A stretch of 64,000 bases of DNA from Cornus controversa. Its lineage: Eukaryota > Streptophyta > Magnoliopsida > Cornales > Cornaceae. Location of the stretch: positions 26,394,730 through 26,458,729 of the forward strand of contig CM048854.1 of the NCBI GenBank assembly GCA_026545225.1. The letters are read 5' to 3'. The position numbers and the translations under genes are program-made. Below, in pieces: positions 51,382 through 61,153 of the stretch (its first letter is position 1; each line of letters starts with the position of its first letter). The notes below the pieces were generated by a model. That model was not told where the DNA came from, did no database searches, and saw only the letters and a list, made by a program, of their open reading frames with translations.

Positions 51382-52059
51382 GTGTACTGAAGGATGAAAA
51401 AAACAAAAGACTTCCCTCCCACACATCAAATATACAACAAAGATAGAGCGAAGATAAAGAATTGTTCGATAACTCAATTAACACTTAAATCAGTATTTAA
51501 TTAAGAGTAATTGATAATGATATTTAAATACATTCAATGGGATAGAACCAACTTAAACTTGAGTGAAAGAGCTTTATCACCAAACAATGAATAATTAAAA
51601 TTTTGAATAAGTGTAAAAAACCTTCACATTCTATATTAACACTTTTCTTTACTTATTTTTTCTAGGTTATTCTATACTTATTTTCGGTTTCTTAAACAAT
51701 TGTCAATGGAACATTGTTCACATAGTCATGGATGTTTTTTCTTTCTATTTGACAGAAAAATTAAAACAAACAATTTTTTAAGGTGTTTTTTCATTCAATT
51801 ATCGTCTCTAAGTTGAAGGAGTGTCTCAGTATTGTGATGGGAAACAAGCTCCCTTATAAGTATAGATCAACAGGGTTGACCTAAACAAATTCAGATCCAG
51901 ACAACTAGAGCAATTAATAATCCAAACTCAATGGCAAACAATAACATGCTATAGAATCTGCATAAAAATGATCGAGTCATGCGTTTGATACATACATGCA
52001 TATTATGTATAAACTAGCTAGAGAACTGTAATCAACATATTATGATCGATGCAATTATA
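50376..52059. other. intergenic region
   Basis: I see no gene. Segment about 50630-51085 is a degenerate repeat rich in words like ttgattcgatttgat, possibly an old MITE. A (TA)n(TG)n microsatellite lies at 51316-51379. Confidence 0.45.
51316..51379. repeat. (TA)n(TG)n microsatellite
   Basis: TA units run into about 17 TG units. Confidence 0.9.
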
Positions 52060-52060
52060 C

Positions 52061-52233
52061 ACCCAGAAATCATCGTCTCGACTTATCGACCTCTCTGGAA
52101 GTTGCTTTGATTATCTTCTTGGTGTTCATGACAAGATCATAAACCCAGAAATCATCTTCTCAATTTCGTCTCCACTTATCGACCTCTCTGGAAGTTGCTT
52201 TGATTAGCTTCTTGGTGTTCATGACAAGATCGT
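52061..52233 (-). repeat. partial tandem duplication of a coding exon
   Basis: Positions 52061-52142 repeat the sequence of 52143-52233, which includes the 3' end of the last exon of the glycine-rich protein gene. The copies differ by a 9-bp gap and a few substitutions. The extra copy lies downstream of the stop codon. Confidence 0.85.
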
Positions 52234-55200
52234 CAACAAGAGCACCAACCTCATCCCTGAAATCACCAAGCCACACACACACAAACTGAGTAGAGCTATA
52301 ACTTGCACCCAAATGAATTAATTAATTCAATATATATATATATATAGATAACATCACAGCCTAACAAGGACATTCTTTATTTCCTTGACAAGCACCTTGT
52401 CTTCAGTTCAAATTCAGGCACCATAGGTTTCCATAACCAGAACTCATCACCTTTTCAAATACCAGGCTACCAAATAAAATTTGAGAATTATTTTCACGAA
52501 AAAAAAAAAATCTGGAGGACGTCGAAGAAATATGAGAAAGTCAAATGCTATCTACCCCAATTTCTAAAGACGCTTGCTTAAATAAGCACTACATGAATCA
52601 GCAGAATCATAGTGACAGACAACAATGATAAATAAGAAGAAGATGGGGGCATCATGGCCCCTAACCCCTTTTGGTATGTAGCAATGTACCCTTATTACCC
52701 TACCCTATCACTACGATACTGTATATCATACGAGTCTTTCAAATGCATTAAGAAACCGTATCACACACACGACAATTGGGTATTGCCATAGAATCTGTCC
52801 AACATGCCTGGCTATACATACACGTAATAAATATATCCCCAACATTTGAGAACTATATAAAACTAGGAAAATCTCCATGTGAAACACTCTACATTACATA
52901 ACATCATCACTTTATCATAAACAATAGAGAGAAGCTATCAAAACTATGAACAATTAGCCGCATGTTTATGTCCCTGGTTTGGATATCTAACAAATCTAAC
53001 GTTTAGACATGTACTCACACTCGAAACACGTGGTAACACAAAAAACAATATAATGTTAAACATTCAAGTGGAAATTAGAATTAATAAATCCAAAGATATT
53101 AATCCATTCATTATATATATATATATATATATATATAAGAAATTATTCCTAGGGAGTGGACATGGACCTAGATCAGTGATTCTGACCAAATATGAAGAAA
53201 AAGAAGCCTTTTTTAAAAGCGCAGGGCTAGAGAACTGATTTCGTGCTTGAGTTGGAGGGAGAGCCCTCCATCCATCGAGTCAAGTAATTCGCTATTGGAA
53301 ACTTTTCAGCCACTTATCTCATAACATTCTTCTTGTTTCTCTGAATAGGTTCCCAGTGTCAGTCAATCAAGATTAATTCTCTATAACTCTATTATTCTTT
53401 GGACACACTTCCAAAAGCACGAGTTTTAGTAGTTATTTTTAATTTTTTCAGCTCTTTTATATTTTTTTGTAGAAGGTGAAAACGTTTATCGAGTCAACTT
53501 TCACATTAATAGCTTCTATTTTACATTGAACTTTACTCAGTTTTCGAATTGTCAATTTAATAATGAATTTCCATCTTCTGCTTGAATACAGAAGTTCACT
53601 TTGACTAGACAGCTACATATTTTTATGCATTTTTCATCCTATATTATGGCATTTTGAATTTTGAAGTCCTGCTAAAGATCTAGTCAATACGTAATTTTAT
53701 GTATCATTTCATAGATGCACAAACAGTATAGAAAATGGGTTCATTATAGTGTGTGTTTACATAACATATTTGCCTAATTGGGTACATGGTCTCCACCTTA
53801 CATGTGGCACTCTGACGTGCTATGACTTGCCGGCATAAATGGCTGATGTGACACCCCAACATGACAATGTCAGTCATATGTCAAATATTGAATCAAGGTA
53901 AAGGTATACAGCCCCCGAACTCCTTTAACTTGTATCACAACCTAAATACTTGACCTCTTTCAAGGGCAGAAATTAACATCATTCACTCAAGCCTCTAAGG
54001 CACATCAAAGAAATGTAATGAGAAATACTAAAGAGGCACCAAGCCTTATAAAGACAGTTACTTTAGGCGGTAACCTCTTCTCCCAAGATAGGTCACGCTG
54101 TGCAATAGATATCGCAAGGGCCTCAACTTCTCAGATAAACCTTGTCGCAAGGATCTTCTCCTCAAATAAGCCTGCTTGAAGACTTCAATGGGAATGTCTT
54201 CTCCTCAAATACATCTTGCTTGAAGACATAAAATAGGACCTCTTCTCCTAATGCACCTCTTACACTTCATGTTTTGGAAGGACTCAGTAGGTCGAAGTTG
54301 AAAAAATATACAACCAACTCACATAATCCTCCTTAATTGGGTCACGACAGTTGATCTAATGGGATTCTAGAGGTTCTTGGTTTCATGGCTAATGCTCAGG
54401 ATACCTCAACCAGACTCGAGAGAAGAGAGAGACTATTGACCCCATAGATAACATCTCACCAGATCTCCCTTGGGTCTTATAATCTGAACTGGCCAATAGG
54501 CCTCACTAATGAGCAGTTTGCTCACATAAAATGGCCACTCTATTGCATCAATCGGCCATCCTAACTCTGAAGCAGTAAGTGTTGCAAAGTTTGCCTCTGG
54601 CTATGTCATCAAGCCACGACAAACCTGATTGCCACGATCAATTACCTTTTACTACATGGCAACCAAGTGGTCTTCTTTGACCTCATGACTCATTACAAAA
54701 AAGGGGCCTCTGTGTGCAATTAGGACACAGAACTGAGACCAACTAACAGAATTCCCTCCATTAACACTGCATGCTAAGGCTTTTTGCCAAGAAGTTACCA
54801 CAAGGGATCAACAGTTCCTTTACACTGCCATCTGTACCCATCTGTTCCGGGTTAGCATGAGTTTTCCCCTACCTAGTCCACTGGGAATACTTGTCATATT
54901 TCAAGTGATACCTGCTTCATAAGTATACTGAACAACAAAATACAGGTTAAACAACACTGCTACCAGCTCTTATTTGAACCTAAGAATATCGAGGATGGAA
55001 AGAATATAGAACCTAAGAATAAAGAAGTATGGTGATATGGAAAAAATAGAAGCTACGGTGGTAATTTTGTGCCAGTTCTGTACTGATCTAAAATTTAAGG
55101 TAAAGTAATTTTCCATAACCACTTAACTTTCCCAAAAATATTTCCTCCAAAAGGTGCAAGAAAATGCTTGAACTTAAACTTATACACGTTATCTTTATTT

Positions 55201-58200
55201 CCCTACATATAAATGAGTTCATGCATAATTGCACTTTATCGTTATCTCCCTATAAATAAATGAGTTTATGCATAATTTTTCAAAACAATGGTATAATATT
55301 CCATATTTCTCTCTCCAAAATTGAATATCCTAGAAAATTATTTTATTTTAAATTTTCACATTAATTGTATTTTTTCAAAAGACCAAAAAAATATTGATTC
55401 GAGACATATCGAAATATCCAATACATTTTGTTATTCTGTTTAATATATATATGAATAATTTAGGTAAGCAATATTATTTTCTTATAACTTTGATGCTATC
55501 CAAACCATAAAATGGAATTATTTACCCAAAAAAAAACATAAAATGGAATTATTCTACAACTTTCGCAGAACTTTTTGTTCTAAGAAAATGCATGTTTGAA
55601 ATGTTATTTTCCTTTCTTTCACTTCACTTTCTACTATCTTCACATTCCGAATGCTAAGTGAGAAGGATAAAATAAACAAAAAAAATAAAGTTTAATAAAA
55701 TAAAATCCCCACACCCCCCCCCCCCCCCACCCGGCAGGCCCCACACAAACAAAAACCACAAAGAACTATAAAAAATTTGCATACCACCCCGTACTAATTT
55801 TTTAGCTAATAAACACCCTGAAATGCCAAAGATTTTGCAAGAATCCCCATCCTATTACGATACCTTTAAGAAATAAATTGATAAATTAGAAATTGCAATT
55901 TATCCTTTTGGATTAATTGCATAAACTACCTTAAAGTATAAAAAATTAAATTCCCATACAACCCCTTGTTCCAGGGGTTAAGGGGAGTTTTTGTGCAATT
56001 AACCTTAAAAGCAATTCAATAATTTCCAAGACACATTTGACAACCACCCAATGATTGTTAGCTTGTTGGACTTATTTTCAAACTTTCAATAATTTAGGGA
56101 GGTTCCAAAGGGGTGATATGGGAGTTTATTGCAATTAACCTAAAATAGAAATTGTAAGATTGGAAAAAAAAATGATTAATTAAATATTTCACTTGACAAG
56201 CAAGAAAAAAGTAAAACCAAAGTTTCCATCATAGTCTAATTGTATTCTATAGTACCATATAAGATATATATGTATGTATATTAAAGTTGGAATTCAGATT
56301 AAGGTTGGGTTTCCCCATTCATGTTGGGTTCAGTTACAGGACACCTAACTTGAGCTCAACCCGTATTAAGTATGGGTTAGGATCTCTCAATTCAAGCCCG
56401 ACCTGAGTTTTGATAAGTGCTTCCAAAAGCCTATGATAAATAGGATTGGGCTTGTTTTGACCCACCTTAGTTGCACCCCTAAGCTTTCTTTTCTTTTTGT
56501 TATTACCTTTATTGTTTGGCATAGGGGTGAGGGAAGCCAAAATGATTTAACCGTAGATCGTGAAGATGGCTCAACTAAGTGAGTTCAATGCAATTAAATG
56601 CACATCAAAAAAAATAATCAGAAAATAAACTTACTGAGAAGGAAGATTTCCTTGTCCATTAAAGAACTTCCCAACATTAGAGTATCTCCGGCTCTCATCA
56701 TAAGCAATACCCCTCCCTGCACCGTAACCAAATCCTAAACCAACACCACATCCAGCACCAAGTCCAAAACCAATCTGTAAACCAGGAACTCCAGGACCAA
56801 AGCCCATACCTGAAGTGAAATTTACTTTAGTATTTAAGTGAAGTAGAAAGGATTTTTCATCAAAATATGATCTTTAAGTAGGATTCAGTCTGCAACCGAA
56901 GCTAGACCATCAACAGCCATGGTAAATGCAATCATCATTAAGAAATTAGGAATTATTGAAGTTCAGGTCATGATTTATACCAATTTTAAACTATCCACAC
57001 CGTATTTACGTTTAGAGAGAGTAGAATAGAGAATGAAATAGAAAAAACATAATTCTAGCTTTAATGGCATAAGCGAACACAAAGAGATATTTCGAACTCA
57101 GCTGCACTAAACATAAAATGCATAATCCCAAGAACAGAGGGTCAGTTACAAAACTATGTTTCCATCTGCTCTATCAAGAAGGACGAATTCATGTATTCAC
57201 TCACTCACTCCATGTCCTCAGATTCCCGTATTGTTTGTAACCAACAGAATAAATTATTGTTAGCAACTCAAAAAACATAAATTCAAGTATTTCAGCCCAA
57301 AAGAAAAAAATGACAGCATTCAGAATGAAGCAACTAAAAGGTTCGGGTAAATTTTAGGATTTTGTATTCCAACAAAAAACATATGACAGAGCCAATGTAT
57401 TCAAATCTAATATGATAAGATACAGAGTTTTCAATTTCTAATTTAGGGGAAACTGAAAATCTTAAAGACCAAAAATCAAAGGAAAATAGCAATCACAAGC
57501 ATTGTTTGTTGGACCTCAAAAATTTAGAAATAATTACCATTGGACCAGCAAAATTCATAGAAGAGCAACTTAACTTGATTGGGTATCCAATTCGGAGTGA
57601 CAGTGCAGATATCAGCTTGGTACAGCCCAAAACAGGCTCACGCAAGTTTAGATTAATTAACACAACAGTTCCTGGTGGCCGCTAAGGTAGTTCCACAGTC
57701 ATACTGATGTAGCTTACACTAGGATTCTTTAAAATATAAAGGGAAGACAACTTCTTATTTGGAAATATAGAAAATCATGATTTAGTGCTCAAAATGCATC
57801 ATATTATAGAAAATAATGACCAAAAGAGATAAGAAAAAATAAAATAAGGAAAAGAGATCATGTTGAACTCATACTAGTCAAAAGGAGGAACCCATCTTCT
57901 TCTTTGTGGTTTTTCAGTAAAGATTGCATAAGTGGACTCCACTTGGTGAATTGAATGTTTTATTTCAATGTTCTTCGTCTATACATTACATATTCACTTT
58001 TCTTCTACTTAATCAATGTAAAATAAAATTTTGACTAATGTATATTACGTCCATTTTTTGGACCCAACACATAATATAGCCCATTTTCATTTTCCTTAGT
58101 TATGTTTTGTCACTATTTAATCGGAGGACTTCTTGCTTATAAGAAATGGTTAGGAAATAACTAAAGATTAGATCTTTGATTTAATCGTGAATATGAGTCC

Positions 58201-59035
58201 TAAAAGGATAATAAACCTTGCTATCTACAACCAGAATAAAACAAAAAAATTGACATGCAAATTGTAGATTTTCCCAAGTTAAAAAGTCCCAAAATGTTTA
58301 TCATCAGTGAGTGAAAGAACCATAAAGCAAAATTATAAAAAAGTAACAAATAACAATGGGTTTGAAAGAATGCTTCAAGATTCATTCTTTCAAGCATTTT
58401 ACAAGCCTATGCATTACACATATTAGCAAATCAAAAGCAAATTACAATGGTCATCCAATCAGGCATTTCTGCAATAAGAAATAAACAATAAAAAAAAATT
58501 GCCAAGCAACAACTTATTACTTATGTAATTCTTTATTTGATAAATTCATTGGAACTTTTGAGCAAACCCCTACATGTGAAAGTGGTCACAGTTCTTAACA
58601 AGGCCAAAAACTCAACAATTTAGGTTGCACTTCTTGCAGATATTTGAAGTACATCTAATTGTCCAGATATGTGCAGTAATTCTCATCTTAGAAATCACAT
58701 AACAGAGACACCATTTGATTCGGCCATAAACGCATAGCCAAAATCAATTAAATATATACATTTTTCCTTCCTTATGATCCGTTGTTTTTAAGATTCCAGG
58801 AAAGTGAAAGAAAATCAATAGCCTCCATAATCAAATGGGCAATTTTATTGCAACGAATTATTAGTAGTAATATTAGTGCTGTAGCAAAATAGTTACCTCC
58901 GATGAGACCGAAGCCGAGACCGAAACCACAGCCGGCGCCGAAACCGAAGGCAGGGCCCAATTTCCCCAGTTGCTTGTTCTTAAGAACCGGAAGCTTCCAT
59001 AACAAAGCTTTCTCTTCTTCGTCGCGCCCGCTCAT
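52160..59035 (-). CDS. conserved plant glycine-rich protein of unknown function, 3 exons
   Basis: Exons on the minus strand: 59035-58897 (ATG 59035), 56809-56635, 52256-52160 (TGA 52162-52160). The introns are GT-AG and in phase, and the product has 136 residues. I recognise it as a conserved plant family with no known function. A charged start (MSGRDEEEKALLWKLPVLKN) is followed by two glycine-rich hydrophobic arrays (FGFGAGCGFGLGFGLIGG, then GLQIGFGLGAGCGVGLGFGY) with small-residue spacing like membrane glycine zippers. Then come YDESRRYSNVGKFF and a polar helix, DEVGALVDDLVMNTKKLIKA, ending VDKWRRN. The start is the ATG closest to the conserved SG.DEE N-terminus; the in-frame sequence before it lacks ATG. 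Introns are 2.1 kb and 4.4 kb. The last exon is partly duplicated downstream. Confidence 0.82.
52257..56634. other. large intron of the glycine-rich protein gene
   Basis: There is no coding domain. It contains a (TA)n run at 53113-53137 and a less AT-rich stretch, about 53790-54960, that looks like a decayed repeat. It also has a duplicated segment of about 53 bp at 55187-55288, a C15 run at 55714-55728 and a MITE-like segment at about 56290-56500 ending near gttgcacccct. Confidence 0.5.
55187..55288. repeat. about 53-bp tandem duplication
   Basis: The unit cgttatct ... aaatgagttcatgcataatt occurs at 55187-55239 and, with a few changes, at 55240-55288. Confidence 0.75.
56810..58896. other. 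intron 1 of the glycine-rich protein gene
   Basis: This is AT-rich intron with no recognised element or gene. Confidence 0.5.
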
Positions 59036-59055
59036 CTCTCTCTCTCTCTCTCTCT
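59036..59055. repeat. (CT)n tract at the start codon of the glycine-rich protein gene
   Basis: On the gene strand this is a run of about ten GA units directly before the ATG. Confidence 0.85.
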
Positions 59056-60174
59056 TACTTTTCTTCCTGCTAATAGTTTTTTTTGGGCCCAAGTCGATAT
59101 AAATCCCTTTCGTTTGTTACAAGAAAATGATAAAAAGCGTCTATGAATTGTTATTACCGACGACTGATGTGACAAAAAATCGATCCAATATTATAGCATT
59201 AATCTTCTTATAAATATCAGGATAATAGTTAAAGCTAATTTTAATTAGTTACATCATTTAAAATTTAATTTTAGATTTAATATACATGGTTAAAGCTAAT
59301 TTCACTTAGATGCATAGTTGAAGCTAATTTTCACTTTGCTACTCTTGATACCTAGAGGTGATATTATAGTCACAAAAAAATTATTAAATATTATCATAAC
59401 TTTGTGTATGAAATATTTCATTATTAATAATTTTATATTTTATATTATTTTTAATAATAGCGTAAAATAAAATTTTATTATCGTTGAAATCTTTATAAAT
59501 ATGAAATTGGCAATTACAATAATTACTCGGGATGAATAAAGAGCTACGAATGATCTGAAAGACGGGCATCTAGTGGGTTGACTAAGAAAACACTTGGCAT
59601 TTGGCTAAGAAGACACTTGGCATTTGGAGAGTAAACGTATATCAGTACCTATTTTTGGGGGTAAATGGGTTGCAAAGTGGGCCGTTAAACAAGCTAGATG
59701 AATGGGCTACATGACATCATGGGATAGACACTTGTCAAGCTGTAGTGATTGAGTGGGATTTATGGAGAAGGACATGGTGGGCTTGGAGTATAAGATTGGG
59801 TTAGGTCCTATTATTGAGGGTGTGGTTTAAAGGAGCTATAGATAATGATGAGAAGAGACACGGGACACATGGCAACTAATCAACAACTTACTTATTGAGC
59901 CGCAAGACATGGGTTGGTGGCTAATTTTAGGCCGAACATGGTTTGTTTGTACATTACTTTGGAGTCCTGTACGAAAAAATGCTAAATTTTATGAAATTAT
60001 TTTATAATTTTGTATCATGAATTATATAACTTTCTACAAGGGACTTACTTTTTATGAGGGGCTAAGCTGACTTTTCAGGACATACCAAGTCAATCGTAAA
60101 AAGTTGTTTATCAACTATAACGAGAATAACATGGTTGGTAAAGTCTGTCATAGAAACTCTTTTAGTCTGTCATT
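59056..60174. other. intergenic region
   Basis: It includes the upstream region of the glycine-rich protein gene. Around 59588-59634 a stretch of about 23 bp (ctaagaagacacttggcatt) occurs twice in tandem. I see no gene. Confidence 0.45.
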
Positions 60175-60190
60175 AAAAGTGAAATTTCTA

Positions 60191-60305
60191 CCAAAGGGCT
60201 TATAGCCCAATGGTATAACTTCTCCATCCTCAAAGCGGAGGGGAGGAGTTCAAGCTCTCGTGTGTGCAAAAAACTGTCTACGTGTGAGTCCCCCAACTAA
60301 GAAAA
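60191..60305 (+). mobile_element. tRNA-derived SINE
   Basis: This 115-bp body has an A-box-like tatagcccaatggtata and a B-box-like gagttcaagctctcg, and it ends in an A-rich tail. The 16-bp flanks aaaagtgaaatttcta (60175-60190 and 60306-60321) are identical. The tRNA fold is not complete, so it is a SINE rather than a tRNA gene. Confidence 0.88.
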
Positions 60306-60490
60306 AAAAGTGAAATTTCTAGTAGTAAGTTATTTAACTTAACTTTAGAAAAACAAGAGAAAAAGAATTCAATACAGTTCAACATTTTCACCAAAGCATT
60401 GTTGTATAAATACGATATTTCAAAATATATAATTATATTAAGAATATTTTATTTTTACTCATAAATACCAAGTCAGATGCCCACGTTCCA

Positions 60491-60645
60491 AAATATCTGC
60501 ATGTTGAGTCCAGATATCATGCAACGTTGACTGTGCATCGTGATATCTGCATGTTGAGTCTAGATATCATGAAACGTTGATCGTGAATCGTGATATCGGC
60601 ATGTTGAGTGCATATATTGTGTAACGTTGATCTTTGATTGTGCAT
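60491..60645. repeat. 50-bp tandem repeat, three copies
   Basis: Units starting atatctgcatgttgagt lie at 60491, 60541 and 60591, each ending in an aacgttga ... cgtg segment. They lie upstream of a TATA-like ctataaatatag (about 60688), so they probably form the enhancer region of the copia LTR. Confidence 0.85.
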
Positions 60646-61153
60646 TCAATTCCTAAACTTGTGTGTATAGCCGTTGTATGTTTTGACTATAAATATAGCT
60701 GAGTTCTGCAAAGTTGAAATAGATAATTCCTCCAGACTTTCACTTTTCAGACTACTTCATTCTCCCAATTCTATTAAACTCTTTTCACTCAATTTGGTTC
60801 AATTTGATTTATTCAAATTCTGCCATATATTATATGCCAAATTGGTACTGTGAACATTTTATTATCACCAGATGACTATATTGAAACTATTCGATATCCT
60901 CTACACTACGAGTGTACATTTGTTGAGGGTTGAGCTATTGTATCCTGGAGGGTGGGATGTTATAACTTGCTACACCGAGACATCGTCTCAGATGGGCGAA
61001 TCTACTTTTAAGGGCAGTATGTTCACATGCCTTAGCTAAGTAGTTCTAATTGTTTATTATTCCTTTCTGTTCATAATTGTTTCCTGCACAAAGTAGTAGC
61101 TCTGTCTAGTTACTTAAAATTTTTACAACAATCTTAAGAGTAGAGTTTTTTTT

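Noticed and set aside
51203-51484. open frames rich in HTHTHT and YIYIYI
   Set aside because: These are translations of TG and TA microsatellites.
59036-59092. longer N-terminus for the glycine-rich protein (GPKKTISRKKSKRERERE)
   Set aside because: No ATG opens it; it is the translated GA repeat and leader. Family members start at MSG.DEE.
60191-60280. tRNA gene
   Set aside because: A- and B-box-like words are present, but the stems do not complete a clover-leaf. Perfect 16-bp flanking duplications and an A tail mark a SINE.
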